A stretch of DNA of 41,793 bases from Caldilineaceae bacterium (GTDB lineage: Bacteria; Chloroflexota; Anaerolineae; Caldilineales; Caldilineaceae): assembly GCA_019637685.1 (NCBI GenBank), contig JAHBVF010000047.1, positions 1 through 41,793 of the forward strand. Direction: 5' to 3'. The notes below the pieces were generated by a model. It made no database searches and was not told the origin of the DNA. It worked only from the letters and a program-made list of their open reading frames with translations. The translations under genes and the position numbers were made by a program. The first letter of the stretch is position 1. The number at the start of each line of letters is the position of its first letter. Below are positions 8,254-17,254 of the stretch, piece after piece.

Positions 8254-9064
8254 CGCAGTAAATCGCGGTACAGTGGCCTGTAGCATTGTGGCGTTTTGCG
8301 CCCTTTTGATAAGTATCGGCCTGTGCAGCACATCCACAGTATCGGCCCAGAGCGGGGGCAATGGCTCTGCCCCCCAGGAGGAGAAACCCAGGGCCAGCAC
8401 CCCGGATCGGCTGGCCCCGCCCCCCATGTCGGACCCGCCGACTTTGCTGGAAACAGGTCACTACGACTATTATCTGTACTGTATGGTCTGCCACGGAGAT
8501 CGGGGCCAGGGGCTGACAGAGGAGTGGCGCAACGCGGGCGATCCCGCGGATGCCAACTGTTGGCAGAGCCGCTGCCACGCGTCCAACTATCCGCCTGGGG
8601 GTTTTGAATTGCCCCGCTATGCACCAGCGCTGATCGGCGAACAGACGCTTGCCCGCTTTCCCACAATCGGCGATCTCTATAGCTATATCCAGACATCTAT
8701 GCCCTGGCATCTGCCTGGTCTTCTGGAGGATGAACAGTATCAGCGCATCGCACTCTATTTGGCGGCAGCAAACGGGAGCACCGGGCTGAACGAGACGGAT
8801 AACTTGGCTGATTGGGCTACACTGGAAACGTTTGCCCCCACCTCCCGCACAGTGGCTTCCCTGTCTGCGTCGGTGATATCTGCCCCAACGGGAGAAGATG
8901 CAAATGCTTCAAGTGCCTCAAATGATTCGTCATTGCCTGCAAGTCTACCTTTCCTGGCCATCGGTCTGGGTGTGATGTTGGCTGCGGCTATTGTTTGGAA
9001 AACCCGGCAGAAACAGTCGGCAAGCAAAGCAGCAAAAATACACGGCGAGGGCGATGCACAATAG
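8243..9064 (+). CDS. membrane-anchored c-type cytochrome with CXXCH and CX4CH sequences
   Basis: This is a small electron-transfer protein on the outer face of the membrane. With the GTG start at 8243 the product has 273 residues. It has an N-terminal signal or anchor (about residues 11-35, ending VSAQ), a Pro-rich linker, and heme site CMVCH (80-84) in the cytochrome c fold. A likely axial Met lies in TSMPWHLPG (Met153). A C-terminal membrane helix of about 22 residues (FLAIGLGVMLAAAIVW) ends in a basic tail. A second sequence, CWQSRCH (106-112), has CX4CH spacing, known as a heme attachment variant in some multiheme cytochromes; here it could be a second heme site or a disulfide. TTG at 8219 is an alternative start eight codons upstream. 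The gene overlaps the preceding membrane-protein gene. Confidence 0.82.
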   Translation: MNRSAVNRGTVACSIVAFCALLISIGLCSTSTVSAQSGGNGSAPQEEKPRASTPDRLAPPPMSDPPTLLETGHYDYYLYCMVCHGDRGQGLTEEWRNAGDPADANCWQSRCHASNYPPGGFELPRYAPALIGEQTLARFPTIGDLYSYIQTSMPWHLPGLLEDEQYQRIALYLAAANGSTGLNETDNLADWATLETFAPTSRTVASLSASVISAPTGEDANASSASNDSSLPASLPFLAIGLGVMLAAAIVWKTRQKQSASKAAKIHGEGDAQ

Positions 9065-9153
9065 CCCCGCGGCAAACAATTTCGATTTGTTCCAGGACTA
9101 TACCTGGATTTTTCCCTCCCCAATTGCATACACACGAATATCGTCATACAATT

Positions 9154-9183
9154 TTGACAGTTGGGTGTAATTGCAGGTACGAT
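9154..9183 (+). promoter_or_regulatory. promoter of the second peptide ABC operon
   Basis: TTGACA (9154-9159), an 18-bp spacer and TACGAT (9178-9183) form a sigma70-like promoter. A start near 9190 gives a leader of about 90 nt before the lipoprotein gene. The 9065-9153 stretch upstream has no terminator I could recognise. Confidence 0.55.
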
Positions 9184-9278
9184 ATATGCTAGCTTGTCTG
9201 TATAGCAGCCAACCCTCTGGCTGGGAAGCAGGCAGTTTCAGGTACATTTCGTAGTTTTGTTCACCAAAGGAGATGAAT

Positions 9279-11225
9279 ATGCACCCCACCAAAAAATGGC
9301 TGACGCTGGTCGGTGTCTTGATGGCGCTGGCCTTCGTGCTGGCCGCCTGTCCTGCCCAACCCGCGGGCCAACCCCAGACAATCGAAGTGACCGTCGAGGT
9401 CGAAAAGATTGTCGAAAAGGAAGTTGTGAAGGAAGTGCCTGTTGAGAAGGAAGTTGTGAAAGAGGTTCAGGTCACAGCGGAAGATTACACCACCCCCCAC
9501 CCCATTCTGAGCGATATTGTGGTGCGCCATGCCATTGCCCAGTGCGTCAACCGGGATGAGCTGATCGCCTCTGTCTATCCGTATGTGGCGGACGATGTGA
9601 AGCCCACCCTGCGCATGGATACCTTCCTGCCCAAGAGCCACTGGGCCTACAGCGGTGGCTACACAGACTATGCCTATGATCCGGCTGCAGCTGGTGCGGC
9701 CCTGGAAGCCGACGGCTGGGTCGATGCGGATGGCGATGGCATCCGCGAGAAGGATGGCAACCGCCTCTCCCTGAAATTCACCACCACCACCGCCCAATTC
9801 CGCCAGACCTGGGCCGCGGTGGCCGAGCAGAATCTGAAAGAATGTGGCATCGAGATTATCCGCCTGCATACCCCCGCGTCCTGGTGGTTCGGTGACAGCA
9901 CGGGTCTGCAACGCCGTGACTTCGAGTTGGGCGCGTATGCCTGGGTGGGCCAGACCAATCCCGGCGGTCGTACCCTCTACGCCTGCAACCAGATTCCTCT
10001 GCCCAGCAACAACTGGGAAGGCCAGAACTACATGGGCTGGTGTGATGAGGAAGCCAGCCAGGCCATCGTAGCGGGCAACAACACACTGGACCGGGCCGAA
10101 CGCATCGCTGCCTATGATATTGTGCAGAAGAAATTCTCCGAGGATATGGTCTCCCTGCCCCTCTTCCAGCGGGCCGAGGCCGAAGCCTGGAGCACCAACC
10201 TGCTCAACTTCCGTCCCGATGCCACCGAGTACAGCTCGGCCAACTCCTGGGAGTGGGAACTGGCTGATGGCGGCGACACAATGGTTGTCGGCTTCTCGCA
10301 GGAACCCTCCAGTATGTTCAGCCTGATTGTCTCGGCGGCTGTCCAGCGCCAGGTGGCCCAGATGGGCGTTGGCAACTTGAATACCCAATACAGCTATGAC
10401 TACCAGCCCCTGACCCAGACGCCTCTGGCAACCCTGGAAGATGGCCTGGCCACCAACGAAATGGTGGAAGTCACCGCTGGCGATATGGTCTACAATGTGG
10501 ATGGCGAGCCGGAAGAACTGGCCGCTGGCACGAAGATCATTGTAGATGGCGAGGCAGTCGAATACGATGGCTCCAGCACAGTGATGATGCCCCAGTTGGT
10601 CGTCAACTATAAGTACGACGAATTCACCTGGAGCGATGGCACGCCTGCTTCGGCTGGCGATGTGGAACTGGCCAATCAGATTGAATGTGACAAGGAATCT
10701 GGCGCCACCTCCTTCATCACCTGCGAGGCCATTCAATCCGCGGAATTTGGTCCTGGCGTGGAAGCCACTGTGACCTATCTGCCCGGCTACCAAAGCCCGA
10801 CCTACTTCCTCTCCCCCTGGGGCGAACTCTACCCCAGCCACCAGGTGTTGAGCGACGGCCGGATGCTGAAGGATGTGCCCGCGGCTGAATGGGCCACCCT
10901 GCCGGAAATCTCCGAAAAGCGCCTGAGCTACGGCCCTTACGTCATCACCGATTGGGTCAAGGGCGAGCGCATTGAACTGGAAGTGAACCCCTATTACGAG
11001 CCTGCGCCCAAGGTGAAGAAGATTATTGTCGTCATCGTTCAGGACACCAACCAGGCTGTTGCCCAGTTGCTGGCCGGCGATCTGGACTATCTGGAGCGGG
11101 CCACCCTGGGTGGCGGCGCCGAAGTTCAGACAGTCATCGATGCGGCTGCCGAAGGCAAGGTGAATGTGGAAGTGGTGCCCAGCCCGACCTGGGAACACAT
11201 CGACATGAACCTGTACACCAAATAG
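9279..11225 (+). CDS. circularly permuted SBP_bac_5-type substrate-binding lipoprotein
   Basis: This is the receptor of the second importer. The 648-residue precursor has a lipobox at Cys24 and a charged Val/Glu/Lys stalk (about 34-66). Residues 74-327 then match what is normally the C-terminal half of the family: HPILSDIVVRHAIAQCVNRD, YDPAAAGAALEADGWVDADG, LPLFQR. From about residue 330 the sequence restarts with the normal N-terminal half: a first strand GGDTMVVGFSQEPSSM, FTWSDGTPASAGDV, YGPYVITDWVKGE with NPYY, and DTNQAVAQLLAGDLDY. It ends with HIDMNLYTK, which in ordinary members comes just before HPILSD. So the order of the halves is reversed, with the cut in one surface loop. AAAGGAG (9266-9272) favours ATG 9279 over 9273. 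Family assignment is firm; the permutation is read from motif order, not a structure. Confidence 0.88.
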   Translation: MHPTKKWLTLVGVLMALAFVLAACPAQPAGQPQTIEVTVEVEKIVEKEVVKEVPVEKEVVKEVQVTAEDYTTPHPILSDIVVRHAIAQCVNRDELIASVYPYVADDVKPTLRMDTFLPKSHWAYSGGYTDYAYDPAAAGAALEADGWVDADGDGIREKDGNRLSLKFTTTTAQFRQTWAAVAEQNLKECGIEIIRLHTPASWWFGDSTGLQRRDFELGAYAWVGQTNPGGRTLYACNQIPLPSNNWEGQNYMGWCDEEASQAIVAGNNTLDRAERIAAYDIVQKKFSEDMVSLPLFQRAEAEAWSTNLLNFRPDATEYSSANSWEWELADGGDTMVVGFSQEPSSMFSLIVSAAVQRQVAQMGVGNLNTQYSYDYQPLTQTPLATLEDGLATNEMVEVTAGDMVYNVDGEPEELAAGTKIIVDGEAVEYDGSSTVMMPQLVVNYKYDEFTWSDGTPASAGDVELANQIECDKESGATSFITCEAIQSAEFGPGVEATVTYLPGYQSPTYFLSPWGELYPSHQVLSDGRMLKDVPAAEWATLPEISEKRLSYGPYVITDWVKGERIELEVNPYYEPAPKVKKIIVVIVQDTNQAVAQLLAGDLDYLERATLGGGAEVQTVIDAAAEGKVNVEVVPSPTWEHIDMNLYTK

Positions 11226-11304
11226 TCAGGCTCCTCTGTTCGCAATGGGTGCGAAGCAGGCGGGCTGACCCAAGTTCACCGCTGATTCGCACTCTATGAC
11301 AACG

Positions 11305-11348
11305 AAAGCGGGTGGGGCATTCCATATCGGATTGTTCCACCCGCTTTT
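11305..11348 (+). terminator. hairpin terminator after the second binding-protein gene
   Basis: An 11-bp perfect stem (11305-11315 with 11337-11347), loop of 21 nt, begins AAA and ends TTTT. It separates the binding-protein gene from the permeases, as in the first operon. The T tract is short, so read-through is likely. The remaining gap to 11536 holds no gene; it contains the palindrome at 11480. Confidence 0.6.
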
Positions 11349-11479
11349 GCTTGTAAATGGGGTGCAGATTTTTGTGACAGAAGCTACGCGGGTGGCCGGT
11401 TTGTAGCCGTGCCAGCCGGGCCGTCCAGACGTATCGTCCTCTCCCTGCGTATCCCCTGTTCGCTCTGAATTGAGCCGCG

Positions 11480-11497
11480 CTGATCAAAATTGATCAG
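11480..11497. promoter_or_regulatory. 18-bp palindrome, possible operator
   Basis: CTGATCAA and TTGATCAG are perfect inverted 8-mers separated by AA. It lies 40 nt before the permease start at 11537. Such symmetry fits a dimeric repressor site, but no regulator gene or matching second site was found here, so the role is a guess. Confidence 0.3.
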
Positions 11498-11536
11498 GCC
11501 GATGTGTGTCCGTTTTCCTGCTGAGGGACTGGTATT

Positions 11537-12754
11537 ATGACAAATTATCTTATTCGCCGCATCTTTCAGATGATGATTGTGATTCTTCTGTCGGCGCTGG
11601 CGACTTTTATTCTCTTCAATATTGCGCCCGGCGGCCCCCTGACTGGCCTGCAACAGCAGCAGCAGCAGTTGACACGGGAAGACATTGCCCGCATCAAAGC
11701 TCAATTTGAACTGGACTTATACCTGCCGGTGCGCTTTTCCCGCTGGTTGATTGGCGTTCCCTCCGGCCCGATTGTGGTTGGCGGGCAGGAGCTTTTCGCC
11801 AATATTCCCGTGGGCTGCTATCTGGTGCGGGAGGAACAGGTGACGGATCGCAAAGGCCAGACAGTCACCAAACCGACGGGCTGTGATGACTTTGTCTACC
11901 TTTCCGAGATTCCAGAACTGCATCCGGCTGTGCGCAGCAGCAAAGGCATTTTGCGGGGCGATTTTGGCCTGAGTACAGTCGTGCGCCCCGGTCGTCCTGT
12001 GCTGGACGAACTGCTCAGCCGGCTGAATGCCACTTTGGAGCTTCTGGTCACGGCCACGCTGCTCTCCCTGCTCATCGGCGTGCCCATCGGCATCTACAGC
12101 GCGGTCAATCAATACTCCCGCTTCGATTACTTCTTTACAACGCTGGCTTTTATCGGCTCTTCTATGCCGGTCTTTTTCTTCGCACTACTCCTAATCCTGA
12201 TCTTTTCTGTCATACCCGTCTTCCTGCAGGACACAATCCCCTGGATTCCCCGCTTGCCCTCGGGCCTGCGCGAGGCCATGCGCGGCTATAGCATCGCCAC
12301 CTGGCTGCCCCGGGTGGAGGCTGGCTCGCTGTGGGATCGGCTGCTCCATCTGGCAATGCCCCTGCTCGTACTCACCTTTTTCAATATGGCCGGGTGGAGT
12401 CGCTTTGTGCGTACATCGATGCTCGAAGTTCTGCGCCAGGACTATGTGCGCACGGCACGGGCCAAAGGGCTGCGGGAAAACCTGGTCATCTACAAACACA
12501 CCCTGCGCAACGCCCTGATCCCCTTCGTGACGATTCTGGTATTGACGATTCCCGGCATTTTCAGTGGAGCCATTATCACCGAAACGGTCTTTGCCTGGCC
12601 AGGAATGGGGCGACTCTACTTCGACGCCCTCAGCCGCAGCGACTGGCCGATTGCCCTGGCCTTTCTTTTCATCACCGCTGTTCTGACTGTCTTTGCCCTC
12701 CTCCTGGGCGATATTCTCTACACAGTCGTCGATCCGCGCATTAAATATAAATGA
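11537..12754 (+). CDS. peptide ABC importer permease, DppB/OppB type
   Basis: This is the first membrane subunit of the second importer. The 405-residue product is about 50-70 residues longer than many DppB proteins because of a large periplasmic insert after the first helix (about residues 40-140, with a Gln-rich LQQQQQQL and a Cys pair GCY/TGCDD). The core includes the EAA loop RTARAKGLRENLVIYKHTLRNALIP, and the end reads DILYTVVDPRIKYK. ATG 11537 is preceded by GAGGGA (11523-11528). It is followed after 73 nt by the DppC-type gene. The insert and its two Cys may match the unusual binding protein of this system, which is inference. Confidence 0.92.
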   Translation: MTNYLIRRIFQMMIVILLSALATFILFNIAPGGPLTGLQQQQQQLTREDIARIKAQFELDLYLPVRFSRWLIGVPSGPIVVGGQELFANIPVGCYLVREEQVTDRKGQTVTKPTGCDDFVYLSEIPELHPAVRSSKGILRGDFGLSTVVRPGRPVLDELLSRLNATLELLVTATLLSLLIGVPIGIYSAVNQYSRFDYFFTTLAFIGSSMPVFFFALLLILIFSVIPVFLQDTIPWIPRLPSGLREAMRGYSIATWLPRVEAGSLWDRLLHLAMPLLVLTFFNMAGWSRFVRTSMLEVLRQDYVRTARAKGLRENLVIYKHTLRNALIPFVTILVLTIPGIFSGAIITETVFAWPGMGRLYFDALSRSDWPIALAFLFITAVLTVFALLLGDILYTVVDPRIKYK

Positions 12755-12827
12755 GTTTGGAAAGGGAGATGGGAGGACAGACTGACCCAATCTCTACCTT
12801 CCATTCCTTTATTTCGGGAGCAATTCA

Positions 12828-13823
12828 ATGGCAGCAACAGCCGGCACAATCAAAATCGAAGCAAAACGGGAGAAGCAGGATAGCCAGTGGATGGTGGTTG
12901 CCCGGCGTTTTATGCGCCACCGGCTGGCTGTTATTTCCCTGGTGCTCATCCTTCTGATCTTTATCGCCTCGCTCCTGGCCCCGGTGATTACCACCTTTCC
13001 CCGGGATGCGGTGGATATCTCGGCGCCCACCCGCCCTGGCCCGCCCGGAATCGCGGGTAGTGATGGCCGATTACACATTCTGGGCATCGACAATCTAGGC
13101 CGGGACCTCTTCACCCGTATGCTCTACGCGGCCCGGGTCTCTCTCTCCATTGCCTTTTCCGTTGTGCTGCTCTCCGAAGGGCTGGGGGTACTGATCGGCG
13201 CGCTGGCCGGCTATTACAAAGGCTGGGTGGACACACTCATTTCCCGGATCATCGAGTTTATGCTCACCATTCCCCTTCTGCCCATTCTGCTGATCCTTTC
13301 TGCCATTATGATCAACACAGATGCCAAACTGCCTCTGCCCGACTTTGTGATCAAAGGTTTGAGCGCGGTGCTGCTGGCCCCGGAGCGGGAAGCCAATCAG
13401 GTCTTTGTGCTGGTGATGATTATTGTCATTTTTGGCTGGCTGGGCGCGGCCCGGCTGATGCGGGGAATGGTCCTCTCTCTGAGCGAGCAGGATTTTGTGG
13501 AATCGCTCAAAGCCCTGGGCGCGTCCGACGCCCGCATTATTCTGCGCCATCTGATTCCCAACGGCATTGCCCCCATTTTGGTCAACGCCAGCCTGAGTCT
13601 GGGCGGTGTGATTATTCTGGAAGCGTCCCTCAGCTTTCTGGGGCTGGGCGTGCAGGACCCGACACCCACCTGGGGCAATATGCTCAATGCCTCGCAAAGT
13701 TATATGTTCCAGCACCCCTGGCTGCCGCTGATCCCCGGTATTCCCCTTGTGATTGTGGCCCTGGGCTTCAATTTTATTGGCGATGGCCTGCGGGATGCCC
13801 TGGACCCCCGGCTAAAACGCTAG
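12828..13823 (+). CDS. peptide ABC importer permease, DppC/OppC type
   Basis: This is the partner of the preceding permease. The 331-residue product has a ~28-residue cytoplasmic N-terminus, a first helix (LAVISLVLILLIFIASLLAPVI), the family motif GTDNLGRD-like IDNLGRDLFTRMLYAARVSL, and an EAA loop (VESLKALGASDARIILRHLIPNGIAP). The C-terminus is GLRDALDPRLKR. A ~25-residue insert (about 160-185, TDAKLPLPDFVIKG) extends one external loop. GGGAG (12816-12820) precedes the ATG by 7 nt. The gap to the next gene is about 113 nt and has no clear terminator. Confidence 0.92.
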   Translation: MAATAGTIKIEAKREKQDSQWMVVARRFMRHRLAVISLVLILLIFIASLLAPVITTFPRDAVDISAPTRPGPPGIAGSDGRLHILGIDNLGRDLFTRMLYAARVSLSIAFSVVLLSEGLGVLIGALAGYYKGWVDTLISRIIEFMLTIPLLPILLILSAIMINTDAKLPLPDFVIKGLSAVLLAPEREANQVFVLVMIIVIFGWLGAARLMRGMVLSLSEQDFVESLKALGASDARIILRHLIPNGIAPILVNASLSLGGVIILEASLSFLGLGVQDPTPTWGNMLNASQSYMFQHPWLPLIPGIPLVIVALGFNFIGDGLRDALDPRLKR

Positions 13824-13936
13824 GGGAATTCTAACCGGAGATATGAGATTGCTGTGCGTTTTCACCTGGTATGCAGTACATCTCACGTCCCACGCATCAC
13901 ATTTTCTCTGCAACGATTATCGATATGGGATACCGT

Positions 13937-15007
13937 ATGGCTGACCAAAAGAATTCAACAGCGCAGCCCCTGCTGGAAATCAAAGGGCTGAAAACATATT
14001 TCTATACAGAAGACGGCGTTGTACAGGCCGTCAACGGCGTGGATTTTGCCATCCGTCCTGGCGAGGTGATGGGACTGGTGGGCGAGTCGGGCAGTGGCAA
14101 AAGCGTTACATCCCTTTCCATCATGCGGCTGATCGGCGGATCGGGAAAGATTGTAGATGGCGCGATCATCTTTGACGGCAACGACCTGGCCAAAGCGTCT
14201 GAAAACGAAATGCTCGCCCTGCGCGGCAACAAAATGTCGATGATCTTTCAGCAGCCCACAAGCTGTCTCAACCCGGTCTTTCGAGTGGGGGATCAGATCG
14301 CCGAGTCGATAATGGTCCACAAAAAAATGGACCGGCAGGAGGCCATGCGCCAGGTCTACGAACTGATGCGCAAAGTTGGCATCTCGGACCCGGAGCGGCG
14401 GGCCAAAGCCTTCCCCCACGAGATTTCCGGTGGCCAGGCCCAGCGGGTGATGATTGCTATGGCCCTCGCTTGCCAGCCCAAATTGCTCATCGCCGACGAG
14501 CCGACTACCGCCCTGGACGTGACAATTCAGGCCCAGATTTTGGACCTGATGCGCAACCTGCGCCAGGACTTTGACACGGCCATTTTGCTCATTACCCACG
14601 ATATGGGCGTAGTGGCAGAAATGTGCGACAGCGTGGCTGTGATGTACGCGGGGCAGATTGTGGAATATACGGATGTGGTTACGCTCTTCGACAAGCCCTT
14701 GCATCCCTACACCGAAGGGCTACTGGCGGCCATCCCTGTGCTGGGTGTCGTGCAGGACGATCTGGCCGTTATTCCCGGCTCTGTGCCCGATCTGATCAAT
14801 CTGCCCCCCGGCTGCAAATTTGCGCCCCGCTGTCCGTATGTCAAAGAAATGTGTACGCAGGAGGTCCCGGCCCTCGTCCAGATCGAAGAAGGCCACTCGG
14901 CCCGCTGCCATATGCGCCACCCCGCCACGGCCCATCTGTGGGCAGGTGTGGGCAAAGCCGATTGGCAATTTATGGGCGATGAAGTCCTTATCGAGACAGT
15001 GGGGTAA
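13937..15007 (+). CDS. peptide ABC importer ATPase, OppD/DppD type
   Basis: This is an ATPase of the second importer. The 356-residue product has Walker A GESGSGKSV, a Q-loop FQQPTSCLNP, the signature ISGGQAQRV, Walker B LLIADEPTTALD and switch His in ITHDMG. The C-terminal Cys-rich extension reads CKFAPRCPYVKEMC. ATG 13937 has GGGA six nt upstream; an in-frame ATG at 13925 would add only four residues and lacks a binding site. It lies 11 nt before the OppF-like gene, so the two are surely cotranscribed. Confidence 0.92.
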   Translation: MADQKNSTAQPLLEIKGLKTYFYTEDGVVQAVNGVDFAIRPGEVMGLVGESGSGKSVTSLSIMRLIGGSGKIVDGAIIFDGNDLAKASENEMLALRGNKMSMIFQQPTSCLNPVFRVGDQIAESIMVHKKMDRQEAMRQVYELMRKVGISDPERRAKAFPHEISGGQAQRVMIAMALACQPKLLIADEPTTALDVTIQAQILDLMRNLRQDFDTAILLITHDMGVVAEMCDSVAVMYAGQIVEYTDVVTLFDKPLHPYTEGLLAAIPVLGVVQDDLAVIPGSVPDLINLPPGCKFAPRCPYVKEMCTQEVPALVQIEEGHSARCHMRHPATAHLWAGVGKADWQFMGDEVLIETVG

Positions 15008-15018
15008 GCGAGAAACTT

Positions 15019-16044
<1,026 letters not shown>

Positions 16045-16090
16045 CGCCCACAGGCGGGATTCCGTCTGCAAGTTCTCTGTTTCAAAAGAT

Positions 16091-16220
16091 GAGTCTGCTG
16101 CAAAAAGCCTTTTGAGCCACTGATGAACGCTGATAAACGCTGATAAAAAGAAGGATTCTCGCCTGAAATTCTCTGCGACTCCGTGTCTTTGCGGGAGAAA
16201 TTGACCTTTTTGCAGTAGAC
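16091..16220. mobile_element. MITE-like element, copy 1
   Basis: A ~130-bp non-coding element has near-perfect inverted ends: GAGTCTGCTGCAAAAAG at 16091-16107 and CTTTTTGCAGTAGACTC at 16206-16222. It is flanked by a 9-bp direct repeat TCAAAAGAT (16082-16090 and 16221-16229), as expected of a target-site duplication. Its right half aligns with the reverse complement of copy 2 at 20486. It encodes no transposase. Confidence 0.65.
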
Positions 16221-16238
16221 TCAAAAGATTGCAAAAGA

Positions 16239-16276
16239 AAAGGAGGGACAAACGATCGTGCGTTTGTCCCTTCTTT
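16239..16276. terminator. bidirectional terminator between converging genes
   Basis: A 10-bp perfect stem (16245-16254 with 16261-16270) is extended by A-rich sequence on the left and T-rich sequence on the right. It can serve the plus-strand ABC operon ending at 16044 and the minus-strand amidase ending at 16341. The rest of the 16045-16340 gap is the MITE-like element. Confidence 0.7.
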
Positions 16277-16340
16277 TTGACAGCGCTTTGTCGATTAAAA
16301 AATGGAACCGATTGCTTGCCAACTGCGTTTGTAGAACGCG

Positions 16341-17054
16341 CTAGGGCGCGGCTGGTGTTCGCTCTGGTGAGGACGCCGTCAAAAAACAGGAGATCCCGTC
16401 GGCCACGCCCTGGGCCACCGTATCCGCTCCCTCGGTCAAGAGGCGGCCATCCCCGCCCAGAAAGCCCATCTCCAGAATCAGTGCCGGTGTGGAGCGGTCA
16501 ATCTTGCGGAAGACGTGATAATCGATCATATCCTGGGTGATGGTGTCCGGGTGATAGACCAGACCCGTGGCAGCCGGATAACGCTCGTCCATGCAGGCCA
16601 GCAGCAGGCTGTCTGCCGCCGAAGGCGCGTTGTCCCGGTGGGCTGCTTTGTAGCCACTGTAGGCCACACAGCTGTCCGCGTGCAGGCTGACCAGTACATC
16701 GGCCATCAGTCCTTGCAGCCGCTCGTCAAACTCGTCAAAGATGTCAACTTCGTCGCCCTTCTGGCGCAACAGCCCAGCCACCCGCTCGGCCACCGCCGCG
16801 TTGACATCGGCTTCTTCGACGGTTACAGTGCCCGCTGCATCTGTGCAGACAGCGCCGGAATCATTCCCTTTGTGGCCGCTGATCAGCACAATGTGAGGCG
16901 GTTTGGGCGCAGATGGCAGCAGACCCGCCAGCGATTCGCCCGTGGCCCAGGGCAAGCCAGCGTCTTGGGCAGCCAATACGCCGATCACCAGTATCAGCAA
17001 AATGCTGACAAGCAGAAAAACTTTTTGGATTCGGCCAAGCAGATCGCGACGCAT
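16341..17054 (-). CDS. N-acetylmuramoyl-L-alanine amidase, Amidase_3 type
   Basis: This zinc enzyme should cleave the bond between N-acetylmuramic acid and L-alanine in peptidoglycan, outside the membrane. The 237-residue product has an N-terminal membrane anchor (about residues 11-29), a short linker, then the catalytic domain. The metal and catalytic positions are recognisable: His61 (SGHKG), Glu80/81 (EEADVN), His125 (SLHADS) and the catalytic Glu195 (LEMGFLGG). The start at 17054 puts the anchor right at the N-terminus; the frame is open to 17201 but that extension has no family similarity. No good ribosome site is visible. It diverges from the RodZ-like gene, so both cell-wall or shape genes may share the 17055-17254 control region. 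Confidence 0.82.
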   Translation of the reverse strand: MRRDLLGRIQKVFLLVSILLILVIGVLAAQDAGLPWATGESLAGLLPSAPKPPHIVLISGHKGNDSGAVCTDAAGTVTVEEADVNAAVAERVAGLLRQKGDEVDIFDEFDERLQGLMADVLVSLHADSCVAYSGYKAAHRDNAPSAADSLLLACMDERYPAATGLVYHPDTITQDMIDYHVFRKIDRSTPALILEMGFLGGDGRLLTEGADTVAQGVADGISCFLTASSPERTPAAP

Positions 17055-17155
17055 GGGATTTTGGAAATTTATCTCATAAGCAGCCGGGGCACGAATGCCC
17101 AGCGAGCGGCGCTCTGATTGTACAACAGTTCGAGGATTCTGCACGCAAAAGCCAA

Positions 17156-17186
17156 TTGGAACGAACGGATCGGCCTGTGATAAAAT
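17156..17186 (+). promoter_or_regulatory. possible promoter of the RodZ-like gene
   Basis: TGATAAAAT gives an extended -10 (TAAAAT at 17181-17186). A weak -35 TTGGAA (17156-17161) lies 19 bp upstream. Only the -10 is convincing. Confidence 0.35.
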
Positions 17187-17254
17187 CGTAGATGCTTGCA
17201 CGGCAAGTGTTGCGCGTAGTTGATGACGCCCTGGGCGTCTGTAGCAAAGGTTTT

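Noticed and set aside
9261..11198. 645-codon minus-strand open frame
   Set aside because: It is the antisense of the permuted binding protein and lacks domain motifs; the plus frame has lipobox, ribosome site and conserved motifs.
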